Shown here piece after piece: positions 11,901-22,326 of a stretch of 64,000 nt of DNA. The translations under genes and the position numbers were made by a program. The notes beneath the pieces were generated by a model. That model searched no databases. It saw only the letters and a list, made by a program, of their open reading frames with translations, and was not told the DNA's origin. Where the stretch lies: contig JADNRX010000226.1 of the NCBI GenBank assembly GCA_015501595.1, positions 25,146-89,145 of the forward strand, given 5' to 3'. The stretch comes from Hymenopellis radicata. Its lineage: Eukaryota > Basidiomycota > Agaricomycetes > Agaricales > Physalacriaceae. Position 1 is the stretch's first letter; each line of letters starts with the position of its first letter.

Positions 11901-12436
11901 ATGGGTGAAAAGCGATTGTAAGAATTGTTCCTCAAAAGACAGTGTAAAATCATTGACCGATGTAATAGTCAAGCTCGTCGAAAGCTGAGTATCTCCTTCG
12001 TCCCAAAGCGAGTCGCCGTAACACTCGATCGCGGATGCCTGAGCCATGGTGATGATGAGCTCGACACGTTCCATGGCGCCTATATTGTCAAATAGAGACG
12101 GAACTATTCGGTGGTCAGAAGACGGCCTGGGTTCTATAGGGGGTGAAAGTCGGTATACCTTTATTAATGTCTTGACCTCCGAAGGAACTGCATCGGTGGG
12201 GATGAGTGGGACGAAGGCCATAGAGTTTAGGCATCAACTTACAGTGTTTTGGACAAGTCTTCTTCGTCCGAGCAGTCAGATTCTTGCTCCTCGAGGTGCG
12301 GGGAACATAGCGAGATTATTTCAAATCCGGAAAACTCGTCCAGAGACTGAGCACGAGGACATGGTCGATACCGAGTCCAACGATTGTCCTGTTCTGCAGT
12401 CAAGGCGTCGACATCGAGTACCCTGTGAATTGCCAT
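11895..12436 (-). CDS. Uncharacterised small protein gene in the spacer between the inverted arms
   Basis: Three minus-strand exons join with consistent phase: one ending DCSDEEDLSKT (about 12436 to 12243), a short one reading LSFGGQDINK (12187 to ~12158), and one reading VPSLFDNIGAMERVELIITM followed by AQASAIECYGDSLWDEG, ending FLQSLFTHT with a stop at 11895. Introns of ~55 nt have GTAAGT..CAG and GTATAC..TAG ends. The true N-terminus may lie further upstream; a start at 12436 is only the first ATG in frame. No known domain was recognised. The product would be acidic and cytosolic or nuclear. It could be a truncated paralog of a larger family. Confidence 0.4.
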
Positions 12437-12710
12437 AGGGTGAGAAATTCAGAGCCAGATGATGAAGGACTAACTGAGAAAGGCTGCTCTTGCGAGCGCA
12501 GGGTGTCCTGCGCGCATAAGGGGAGTCTCCTCGTCTTCCCCGGTGGGCTCTCGCCCGGCGTGGGTGTGCACCGGGATAGAGGTGTGGAACGAGTCGCGGA
12601 AGAAAGACAATCTCGAGCTCTCGAGGTCCCCCGCTCATCGTGGTAAGAGGCCAACCAACGACCCCTGTGGTGGACCAACAGACGTCCTCCTGTGTGTATT
12701 ACACAAAACT

Positions 12711-13256
12711 CTAAACTGATATCCGACTGCGCTGCCCCTTAGCGATCTGCTGGGTAAAGAGAATAGCAGGTACGTACTCATCGACACGACGTGAGCGGTA
12801 AAACTTTAAAGCAAGCAAATAGTGTCGTTCCTCGATACCGAATATTAACGCGCCGCACCGGTTACATAGGGCGTGGTTACAAACCGAGGCACGGGTGTTG
12901 GTCGGCAGAGCTTTTACCTTGATAAGCGAAGAACCATCGATAGCCACGCAATCCCCAAGCGGCGAAGACAGAGACAGTACTGCCACGGGCGTACCGGCCG
13001 ACAGGAACAAGAGAAGAATTTTTGCGAGGTTCACGCGCCATCATGTGATGAGAAAACGTTTCCAAATAGAGCGTCACTTACTCTGGGTCAAAGGCTCTGC
13101 ACCCATAACGGGCACAAATAATTTCACGCTTTTGCCATCATCGACCGACAAGCACGATACCGACGACAAGCGGGTCATCATCGTTGTCGACAGCGAGCTC
13201 ACTGTAGAGTGTACTGGATAACATAGCGTAGGCCACTGCGTGCCCTCGCTTAACAA
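12711..13256 (-). other. Possible minus-strand coding fragment(s), unidentified
   Basis: A minus frame (13034 to 12711) reads ILLLFLSAGTPVAVLSLSSP, then CNHALCNRCGALIFGIEERH; the second is a Cys-containing stretch that vaguely resembles Mss4/GFA-type zinc folds. A separate frame at 13256-13074 reads SVDDGKSVKLFVPVMGAEPL. I cannot join them or show a start, so no function is given. Confidence 0.25.
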
Positions 13257-13369
13257 TGGCGGCCACCATGGACGCTCCTCGTCGTCGACAACGGGTACAA
13301 CCTGTAACGGTGCGTTGTCGAGCTTAAAACGGCGATGATGATATTCAGACTCGCCGTGCAGTCGCCTAT

Positions 13370-15076
13370 ATGCTCCACGCCGTCATCATCGCAATCTACG
13401 ATTACGCCGTCGCTGTCAACGTCCAACTCTATCTCCAACTCGTCCGGGTCGCCGCCGCAGCCAGTAACGCCTGTATCGCGCCCTGGACGCTCGCGGTCGC
13501 GGTACCCAGATCTGGGCGCGTCCCGCTACATCGGCGGGGCAAGTCGCAGACATACGAACACCTGGAGGATCTACTGAAGGAGGCAGGATACAAGGAAACA
13601 CGTGTATTCACACCTGAAACGGAGCACATCGAGCGACAGACTGAGCAGACACGCGCAGATGGCAAACCCCCGCGAAGCTTACGCGGTGTCGGCTCTGTAG
13701 TGGGGTTCATCGCAGGGCTGATGCCGGGCAACACTCTGAGTCGATCATCCAGTCTAAAGGAGACAGCTGCCAAATCCCGTAATGAACTGCCGTCGCGCTC
13801 AAATTCGCTCATTGGTCGGCCCCAGCACTCGCCGCCGGCATCTCCTCTACCTCAGCACCTTACGAGACTACCACTCCCCAGCAGGCCATCGACACCAGGC
13901 AGCATCACATCTATTGAATGTGCGGGACCGACCCCAAAAGCCAACTATCAAAGTCCCAAACATCTCGGTACCACCCGGTTATCCCACAATAGTTCTTACT
14001 CCTCTATCCACTCTCAACACCGCCTCCACAATGCGCCTCCACTTGCGCACCACCGGAAAACCCCTTCGGCCTCATCTGCCCTGCCACATAAGCCGTCGGA
14101 GCCTATCCTGCATCCACAGCCATCGCGTGCCGGCGCGTACCTGCGTCACATGGCATCTGTAGCAAGCATACCCCCACGACCTAGCTCTACACCTGCTTTT
14201 CAGCTCAACCTGAATGACGATGACGACGACATTGCACCGCGACGGCGCCGTGGCATTGGTGAAGGTGAGGAAGATGCACCTCCTCCACTCCCAAAGACAT
14301 GGCTGGAAACTGTTGCACGCGCCGTCATGTTCGGCGGCGTAGGATACGTTGGTGGTCCGCAGCCGGCCAAGGAGAACGATACGCGTGGCAGGAGTCAGAA
14401 CTTGCGACCACCGGACCTAATGACCCAGATGTCACGTCGAAAGTCTCGACGGTCTGAAGGCGAAGTGAGCCGAACACGCGTGGTCTGTCATAGCGCGCCT
14501 TCCAGTCGTCCTTCCTCACACAGCAGAGACCGCGGCGATTCAAAGGAGAAAGCTAGGACGCGCGATGCCGCTCGATCTCTTGTCCCCAGTTTGGCTAGAA
14601 CGAAAGTAGAAGGGGACGTGTTGGACTTGCACAACAGCAAACCGAAGCACCACAAGTCTACATCTAAACCTAAATCGAAGCGCTTCGCGGGCGGGTGGGG
14701 AGTGGAAGTTGATAGCAGCAGCGCTGAAGAGGTCAGTGAAGACGACGATGGCGAACTGGATCTCGCCAAGATTCTTGTCCCTCCGAAACGACAAAACTCC
14801 ATCCGCAGTTTACGGAAACACCTGGCGGACGTCAACGGGGAGTCGAGCCGGAGACCACGAACGAGTCGTGTGCGTAGTGCCGCACATGCTGATTATGGGC
14901 GTTGGGACGGCTATAGCGAGCAGCCTTCGTGGGATTGGCGACGGCGAGAACCTACTAGACGAGGATCGCTAGAAGAGGACGAGGATCCGTATTCCCCACC
15001 TGCGTTCTTTGCGGACGGCTCCAGACGGAGTACTAAGAGCACTAGACGCGGCATGCCGACGGTGTGGGCGTCGTAG
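13370..15076 (+). CDS. Uncharacterised basic, Ser/Arg-rich low-complexity protein (568 aa as read)
   Basis: A long open frame with a stop at 15074-15076. From residue ~55 it reads RRGKSQTYEHLEDLLKEAGY followed by KETRVFTPE, a well-formed conserved-looking block, then a long disordered Ser/Pro/Arg-rich body, acidic runs (NDDDDD, residues ~285; SEDDDGELDLAKILVPP, ~465-480) and basic patches such as KPKHHKSTSKPKSKRF that could be nuclear localisation signals. I recognise no enzyme domain. The first ~55 residues (AIIAIYDYAVAVNVQLYLQL type) look unnatural, while the next frame (from ATG 13335) reads SGSPPQPVTPVSRPGRSRSR followed by YPDLGASRY, which fits the rest in composition. A frame slip near 13525-13545 or a missed intron is therefore likely. 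The gene lies in the spacer between the inverted arms. Confidence 0.6.
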   Translation: MLHAVIIAIYDYAVAVNVQLYLQLVRVAAAASNACIAPWTLAVAVPRSGRVPLHRRGKSQTYEHLEDLLKEAGYKETRVFTPETEHIERQTEQTRADGKPPRSLRGVGSVVGFIAGLMPGNTLSRSSSLKETAAKSRNELPSRSNSLIGRPQHSPPASPLPQHLTRLPLPSRPSTPGSITSIECAGPTPKANYQSPKHLGTTRLSHNSSYSSIHSQHRLHNAPPLAHHRKTPSASSALPHKPSEPILHPQPSRAGAYLRHMASVASIPPRPSSTPAFQLNLNDDDDDIAPRRRRGIGEGEEDAPPPLPKTWLETVARAVMFGGVGYVGGPQPAKENDTRGRSQNLRPPDLMTQMSRRKSRRSEGEVSRTRVVCHSAPSSRPSSHSRDRGDSKEKARTRDAARSLVPSLARTKVEGDVLDLHNSKPKHHKSTSKPKSKRFAGGWGVEVDSSSAEEVSEDDDGELDLAKILVPPKRQNSIRSLRKHLADVNGESSRRPRTSRVRSAAHADYGRWDGYSEQPSWDWRRREPTRRGSLEEDEDPYSPPAFFADGSRRSTKSTRRGMPTVWAS

Positions 15077-15229
15077 CAAGGAGATTCATTCATTGGCATG
15101 TATTCCTCATCCTTCATGTGTATCACCATTTCGCACATTCCCTACTATTATATCCCCTATAGTCGATCCTTGGATTTAGTATGTATACCATGAATCTATC
15201 CTGAATACCAAAAGAAATGTACTTAATGT

Positions 15230-18200
15230 TCGGTCAACTTGAAGCGCGCGTGCTTGTGCCCGTTCATTTTTCTCTACGGCTACGTCTACACCTTCGCAAC
15301 TCCCGAGCGACAGCCCGGGTATGGTCAGTCTTGTTCCAGAGAGTCACATACTTGCTTCCAGAGTCGACTCTCTATTTGGCGGCAGAGGTAGTGCCTTCCC
15401 TTCTAGCCGACCGTACTTGTTTAGTTTGGTCTAGATACCAGCCTGCCTAATACTGGTGGGCGATATTGCTCGTACTAGCGGCAGAGGTGGTGTAGCGGTT
15501 ACCTTCTGCCATCCAGACATCTAGTGCTTTTTTTGAGTACGGCTTTCCGGTGCGCGTGTAGTCTCGAAACCCGACTGCCAGTGAGTGAGGTGTATGAAGA
15601 CAGTCGTTCCTTGTGGCTGTTCATTTTTTCTCTACGGCTACGTCTACATCTTCGCAACTCCCCGAGCGACGACCCGGGTATGGGTTCGGTCTTGTTCCAG
15701 AGAGTCCCGCCATACTTGTTTCCAGCGTCGACTGCGGCAGAGGCAGTGCCTTCCCTTCCTGTTTGGTCTAGATTTCAGCACTGCCTAATCTTGATTGGCG
15801 ATATTGCTCGTCGTAGCGGCAGAGGTGGTGTAGCGGTTACCTTCTGCCATGAGAGCGTCTTGTGATTTTTTTGAGTACGGCTTTCCGCGACTGGTCTTCA
15901 TTCATCGGAAGGAGCGTGATGTCCTGGAGCGCCGCTATCCTCTTCTTCCTTCCCCGCCCCCCTCTGGATGCCACCGGTTCACCTTCAGTTCGCGTTCTGG
16001 ATTATGTATATTGACATTTGTACTGTGCCCGGTCTAGCCTAGTGGTTAAGCCGTGGCGCATGGCCGTGAATCCAACTCCTTTTTTATTCTTCTGTATCCC
16101 GGCAATTATTTGTTCTCCTCGCAGCGCCAACTTCAACGCTTGCACAACTTTGGACTCGGAGTTGACTTGATAGCGCAGTGCTATAGCTGATCGGCTGACG
16201 GCGACTGCATTCGAAATAAGCATTGTTTTTTTTCTTTGCTCAACGGCCGACCAAGCACTTGTGTAGCGCTTGCACGAGTATTTAGCGCAGGAGAAATGCC
16301 TCATCGGTATTCACTGTTCTTTGCCGAGGCAATATTTGATGTTTTACCTCCTTGGCCTCTTAAAAAGCGAACATTCAAGAGTCAAACTGGAGTCGAATAT
16401 TTGGGAGTTGAGGAGGAAACATATTTGGCGACGGCGACCGCCGGTGCCTATGTCGCGCTGGAGTGAGAATCGAATGCAGGACATATCATAATGATATATG
16501 CTTATCGGTCAACTTGTCTGCCCCACTTTCTAGGTACTGCGCCTGGGCAACCTTCACTTTCTCCAAGATCTCACTGCTCAAAAGTCGGGGAGCACCGTCT
16601 CCTATAAACCTCCTCCTTCTCAGCATCATCCTCAAAATGTCTAAACGCCGTCTCAAAATCACCTCTGCGCAAATGCACGGTGATAGATCAAACTTTCCTA
16701 CTTCTTTTTCCAGGCAAGGGCGGGCGGGGTGAAGAGGTGACGATTACTATCCGCAGTGGTGGAGACACGTCCAAAAGGCGAGAACGGAGACTTGAAAGAG
16801 CTTTCCCAGCGCGGCCCCTGGGTCTTGGACGATATCGATACAGGATGGTGGCGTACTCTCGGAGCATGGCGTCGTCTATAGATTTCAGCCAGTGCCTAAT
16901 CCTGGTTGGCGACATCGCTCGTAGTAGCGGCAGAGGTGGTGTAGCGGTTACCTTCTACCATACGACAAGGCGTATTTCTTTTGAGTACGGCTTTCCGCGG
17001 ACTGGTCTTCATTCATCCTCGGAGGGAGCATGCACAATGTCCACCGCCATCCTCTTCTTTCTTCTTTACGACTTCCAGCCCCCTCTGGATGCCACCGGTT
17101 CACCTTCAGTTCGCGTTCTTGACGTTCCACACTGCGGCCGGTCTAGCCTAGTGGTTAAGCCGTGGTGCATAGCGGTTATGTGTGAGCCCTTTTTTATTCT
17201 TGAGTTGCCGTCAATGGAACCCGGCAAGTATTTATTCTACTCGCGGCGCCCAACTTCAACGCTTGCAGCCGTCTTCCTCCGGTACATTCCTTGCCCGGCC
17301 GACATGCTAGCATTTTCCATGTCAATGGCCATCGAAAGCTCTTCAAGTTCTTCAACATTGTCGAGTTTTAGATATTGACGCTTCACAACAGAGTCCCATC
17401 CCGCATTCTGCAACGCCTGGATCATCTGAATCCCCTTTCTCGTTCGTCGTCAAATATATCTTGTCCAACGACGTGGACGTGTCTGCCCCACTTTCTAGGT
17501 ACTGTGCCTGGGCGACCTTCACCTTCTCCTCAAAAGTCGTCGAATACCGTCTCCTATATACCTCCTCCTTCTCAGCATCATCCTCAGGTGCGCTAAACCG
17601 GCGGCTCAAAAGCCGTCTCAAGATCACCTCTGCGCAAATGCACGGTCATAGATCAAACTTTCCTACTTCTTTTTCCAGCCAAGCGGGCGGGCGGGTGAAG
17701 AGGTGACGACTACTATCCGCAGTGTTCTTAATGAGTGGAGACACGTTCAAAAGGCGAGAAACTGGTGACTTGGAAGAGCTTTCCAGCGCAGATCCACATA
17801 TCAAATAACTCCCTGGGTCCTGGATACAGCGTTGCCGCAGGATGGTGGCGCATGACGTCCCGTTTGATGTATAGATTTCAGCCAGTGCCTAATCCTGGTT
17901 GGTTGGCGACATTGCGGCAGAGGTGGTGTAGCGGTTACCTTCTGCCATGGGGTAAACGAGAGATTGCGCGCTTTTTTTGAGTACTGCTTTCTGCGGACTG
18001 GTCTTCGTTCATCCTCGGAGGGAGCATGCACAATGTCCTGGAGCGCCGACGACCACTATCCTCTTCTTTACAACTTCCCCCCTCTGGATGCCACCGGTTG
18101 ACCATCAGTTCGCGTTCTGGATTATATTGACGTTTGTACTGTGCCGGTCTTGCTTAGTGGTTAAGCCGTGGTGCATGGTTATGGCGGCGTGAACAATTAC

Positions 18201-18745
18201 TTTTTTATTCTTGTGTTGCCGTCAATGGATCCCGGCAATTATTTGTTCTACTCGCAGTGCCTGGCAGCCGTCTTTTCCTTGCCCTCTCCACCGCGAGGTA
18301 GCTAAGGCCCAACTTGACTCGTCACGGTCGGGTCTGGCACGGCAAATCATCACAGCGAGTGTAGGCAGTTCATACATGGTGCTCCATGTATCTGCCTTTT
18401 CAACAACTGACAGATCAATGTGCGCATCTGTCAGTTCGCCTCTCTCCCCCCCCGTGATACACTTTCAAAGACTAAGTACACCACGCGTCCTTCACTCTAT
18501 CTTCTTAGTTTCGGTCCCTGGCAATGTGACTATTAGTAGTGTATCAATATCTACTTGCAGAGCAATGGCTCAACGGTCACTTGCTGCCGCCTAAATTTGA
18601 ACCTATTCATTTACATTTTTTATGATTCATAGAGCATATCCGGTTTTTCAAGTTTGGTTGTTTCTCGTTTTCGCGTTAGGTGGTGGCGAGGGAATCACTC
18701 AGTGGTTTGGAGGCGCATTCCTTGGTGGGTTTGTGCAGAGTGTGC
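15230..18745. repeat. Right arm of the large interrupted inverted repeat
   Basis: Reverse-complement counterpart of 8645-11820. It carries the 'tctagcctagtggttaag' motif at 16033, 17142 and (variant) 18148, and the 'aggtggtgtagcggttacct' motif at about 15485, 15827, 16935 and 17922, all opposite in orientation to the left arm. Inside it, 15262-15513 and 15621-15849 are a further direct duplication (shared 'tctctacggctacgtctaca' and 'cttgttccagagagtc' blocks). Glycosyltransferase shards lie on the minus strand. No intact gene is present. The arms differ in unit number and are diverged, so this is not a recent perfect palindrome. Confidence 0.75.
17237..17627 (-). pseudogene. C-terminal shard of the glycosyltransferase family in the right arm
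   Basis: The minus strand reads SLDKIYLTTNEKG, then in a second frame MIQALQNAGWDSVVK and ELEELSMAIDMENASMSAGQ. These correspond to the VYILTNEKGEWLDEL...MNDGWSSVK...EVSMAIDMDIA region of the intact gene at 19810-21345. It begins with EEVYRRRYSTTFEEKVKVAQ, which has no counterpart in the intact protein, so it descends from a different paralog or a rearranged copy. Frame changes make it non-functional. Confidence 0.6.
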
Positions 18746-18749
18746 CGCC

Positions 18750-19330
18750 TGGGCGACCTTCACTTTCTCCAAGATCTCCTCAAAAGTCGGGTATCACCGT
18801 CTCCTATAAACCTCCTCCTTCTCAGCATCATGCTCAGGTGCGCTAAACCGGTTCGCAAAAGCCGTCTCAAAATCACCTCTGCGCAAATGCAGTTTTTTTT
18901 TTTAGCCAAGGAAGAGGTGACGATTACTATCCGCAGTGCTCTTAACGAGTGGAGACACGTCCAAAAGGCGAGAAACCGGAGACTTGAAACAGTTTTCCCA
19001 GAGCGATAAAACGCGCGGGTCGCCCCAGAGCCAAATAACTGCGGTATACCGTCCCCTGGGTCTTGGGCGATATCGATACAGCGTCGCCGTGGTGGCCGCT
19101 GCGCCCTCTTGATGTACGTCGAGTTTATGGAGCGCACTTGAGATGGCGGGCAGATGGTGCCGAACCAGTTCAATGGAGATGGAGCGCGGGGTATCGTCGT
19201 CCCAGGAGCCGCCTACTACGGGGCCGGATATTATTTAAGGCGTTGAGTGGGGTGTGTGGCGAGAGATCTTCGGGGAATGGGTAGCCTTGTTTAACCTACC
19301 AGGTGAAGTCGGGGAACACGTATCCTCGTC
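18750..19330 (-). pseudogene. N-terminal and middle shards of the glycosyltransferase family outside the right arm
   Basis: The minus strand at about 19110-19000 reads RRCIDIAQDPGDGIPQLFGS, matching ERCIDIVPSSDDGFPQIFD of the intact gene. Around 19190-19330 the sequence matches the intact gene's region encoding LNALMSGPVAGGSWDVNDTT and GYVFPDYTW, with changes and stops. Another C-terminal type shard starts near 18750. This is a further decayed paralog directly beside the intact gene (19810-21345), which supports local origin of all the shards. Confidence 0.55.
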
Positions 19331-19809
19331 AGATGGGCGACTCCAAATGACTACCGGGCTGAAAACGCTTACTGGAGAAAGAATGTGTCTGAGTCAGAGC
19401 CTTGTGGAGGTCGGCACATAGCATTTATCTTTAGAAACCGTTACTTGACAAGACGAACATTAGCGTACGGACCTTGAGAACTTGCGACTTGCTTCCTTGT
19501 ACCGAGATTAGAAATTGCCCGGTGAATCAAACACTCCGTTCGAATACATCGAAACGCGGGTGCAACCTAGCACACCTATTACCGTTCACCAGTTCCAAAA
19601 AACATCAGGAGAGGATCCATGGCCCGGGATTCCAGCGTTAACGGCTACTATTATCATTTGTTCATACAATACTATTACAGCCAGTCAGCCGGTCGCGTCC
19701 AAGGCCGTCTTGTTCGGGCCCTGGAGATGTTCATCAGATCGAGTAGACTTTTCATACTTAATCACGTCTCCTTACCGGTTAGAATTCGTCACCACAGTAC
19801 TTGATGAGA

Positions 19810-21345
19810 TCAATAGAACCGAACACTCATTGGACTCTTTCCGTCGACCAAGCGGCGATGCACTATATTGCTCGTGAAGGAGGACCACTGTGATCGCACA
19901 ATCAGTACCATTAACAGAGAAAAAGCCACAACTTACCCCATTACCAATGAAAACACCTGCTCTTCGCGCAATATCCATATCGATGGCCATCGAGACTTCC
20001 TTCTGCTCTGCACTCTCCAAGATAAGATCCTTACTGGTCTTCACGGAAGACCAGCCATCGTTCATCAACAAATCCATCAGCTCGTCCAGCCATTCGCCCT
20101 TCTCGTTCGTCAAGATATAAACGACGTCCAAATCTCCGCCGTAATTGTCGCGGGCATGCCGTATCTTCCGAGCAACGTCTTCGAGCGATGGTAAACACCG
20201 ACGCATATAAATCTCGAAGTTCTCGGGGGTGTTCTTCCCCCATTCAGCGCCTGGTGGTGGAATGAATCGATCAGGAAGAAATTCAAGTTGATTCCATCCG
20301 TAGAACGTCGAGCTCCAAGTCGCGAAATGTTTACAGGCACCCTCGTAATCACCTCTGCGTATATGGAGGGAAAGGACGCGGTCATATGCCGACGCACCAG
20401 CCTTGACAGCCGGACGAGGAGTACGGGGCAAGAACGAGTACTCGTTTCTGTCCACCGCAGCTTTCACGATTGGAGATGCGGCGAGGAGGCGGGATACAGG
20501 CGACGATGAGAATGAATCCCAAAGTGGAAGTAGGCGTGTATTTCCCCAGAGCCATATGTCGAAGATCTGAGGGAAGCCGTCGTCGGAGGAGGGGACGATA
20601 TCTATGCAACGCTCAGGCGCGTTGCGGAGAAAGTCTGCCCACTTGGTGACGATTCGATCGCCGGGTTCATCTCCCATGCCCTGCTTCAGGTCCGAGGTGT
20701 GGACATAACGTCGCGCCTCGTGAGGGCAGACGACGTCAAACCAAGCGGTCGATATAGAACGTGGCGTGGTATCGTTGACATCCCAGGAGCCTCCAGCGAC
20801 AGGCCCCGACATCAGTGCATTGAGCGGCGTATGTGGCGGCCATTCGCGTTGGCTTTTCTCTTCGTCAGAAAAACTCCAAGGGTAGTGGTGCCCAGCCCAT
20901 GTATAGTCAGGAAAGACGTATCCCCGTCCGGATGCATGGGCAAGATGTGCGTTCATTAAACTGTCATGAAATGAATGTCAGCACCTGGAAAAGCGGTAAA
21001 ATAAAAGCCAAGAAGAGCCTACATCTCGTTGAGGATGTTGTTCCACCCGAGCTGCTGCGCTTGGTTGGAAAATTTCACGTAGCGGCCAGTGGTGCCGTCT
21101 GGTGGACTGACGTGGAGGTCGTGTTGCGGCAGATTCTGCTCCCAATTTTTCAGCCAGTCCCAGGTCGGAGGAGGTGGGACATCCTGCTTCGGAGGAGTGA
21201 AGGATACCGAGACTTGAGGCAATGACGGTTCGGAGATCCAGTACCATAAGAGAAAGGCTACAAGGAAGAGGAAAACAACTATTGAGGGGAACCTGCGTCC
21301 TGCCAAGAAGAAGTGTAAAGGTCTCGATGCTGGCCGTTTGTCCAT
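19810..21345 (-). CDS. Type II membrane glycosyltransferase, O-fucosyltransferase-like (474 aa)
   Basis: Three exons (21345-21023, 20960-19937, 19887-19810) join in phase to a 474-residue protein. Residues 1-20 are cytosolic and basic, residues ~21-40 are a hydrophobic anchor (FPSIVVFLFLVAFLLWYWI), and a Pro-rich stem follows. The lumenal part has GRGYVFPDYTWAG, then VLSLHIRRGDYEGACKHFAT, an HxRRGD-like motif that binds the phosphates of GDP-fucose in the fucosyltransferase superfamily, then VVYILTNEKGEWLDEL and a C-terminal FIGNGWSSFTSNIVHRRL block like the 'N..SS.S.NV..LR' end of that fold. The second intron (19888-19936) splits this block. Family membership is from motif reading; donor and acceptor substrates are not known. 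The start at 21345 gives the shortest cytosolic tail before the anchor. Broken relatives fill 8.6-19.3 kb. Confidence 0.75.
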
Positions 21346-22326
21346 TGCGAGGGTACGAAGAGAGTTTCATCCTCGATGGGTTTTATATCCCCACGCGGCG
21401 TCAATACTGCCGCAAGAAACGGGTTCGCGCAATTGCAAGGTTAACAGCCATTTTCTGCGATCAAAGATGATTGTGTCAAAATCTGGCAACACCGTCACAC
21501 ACGGGTTCGTATCACCGTACGCGTTGAGTCATGGGAATTCTCCATGATGCCGTAGCGAACGTTTGGGTGTCAAGCCGTATACGCGTAGACCCGACGGCAT
21601 TCGACCTTCATAGGCGGGGACTGGCGCCAAAGAAACTCCACACCGGTAGGGCAGAGACGCGAATCGTAGGTTCCTTGAATGGCTGGGCAAGAACCCCCAT
21701 CATCTGTAGGAAACGCGTGTTTCACGCACGCAGCGAGGTGATTAGGATCTAGAGAGACTGGTCGTGTGGAGGGCAGGGTGGAGGGGTACAGCCTGAGTAC
21801 GTATACTGAAAAACGGATTGTTGATCCGTCGCATGAATTCAATGCGGAGCTAGCCGCGCTGCAATGTCAGTTAGCAGGAAGACAACGTTCTTGTCACTTG
21901 AAGCATCTCGTACAACCATGGTTACTTGGATGTTGGGAATGATTAGTTCAATTGATATCAATAAGTATAATCACATACATCACTTTTCAACGTGTTCCTC
22001 TGCTAACATGCATCAGTAATAACGCAAAGCGTTGTTGCAGTCGTCGGGCTGTACAAAGTAGAGGTGTCTCTTGTGGCACACTTGAGACCGTCCTTAAAAG
22101 CTGCCAAGCCACAGCTGAGCATGAGAGTAAAACAGTAATACTGTACAGTCTTGTACAGTCTATTGCTGGTGGTTGCAACTTGCAAGGTTGGTTGAGTGAA
22201 TGCCGGCTCAATTTTGGTTGCCGACATTTGGCGGGCCGGCTCAAGCTATGACTTCTTGCTCTCAACCACCATCATGTCCATATTTTCCTGAAGGGTTTGG
22301 AAAGTAACCGAGACGATCTTCGACTA
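21346..22326. other. Intergenic between the glycosyltransferase and PIG-P genes
   Basis: Short ORFs only. It must hold the promoter of the minus-strand glycosyltransferase and of the plus-strand PIG-P gene. I see no clear TATA box or other element. Confidence 0.4.

Noticed and set aside
14325..14835. Minus-strand ORFs within the basic low-complexity gene
   Set aside because: They overlap a 568-codon plus frame and lack any conserved motif.
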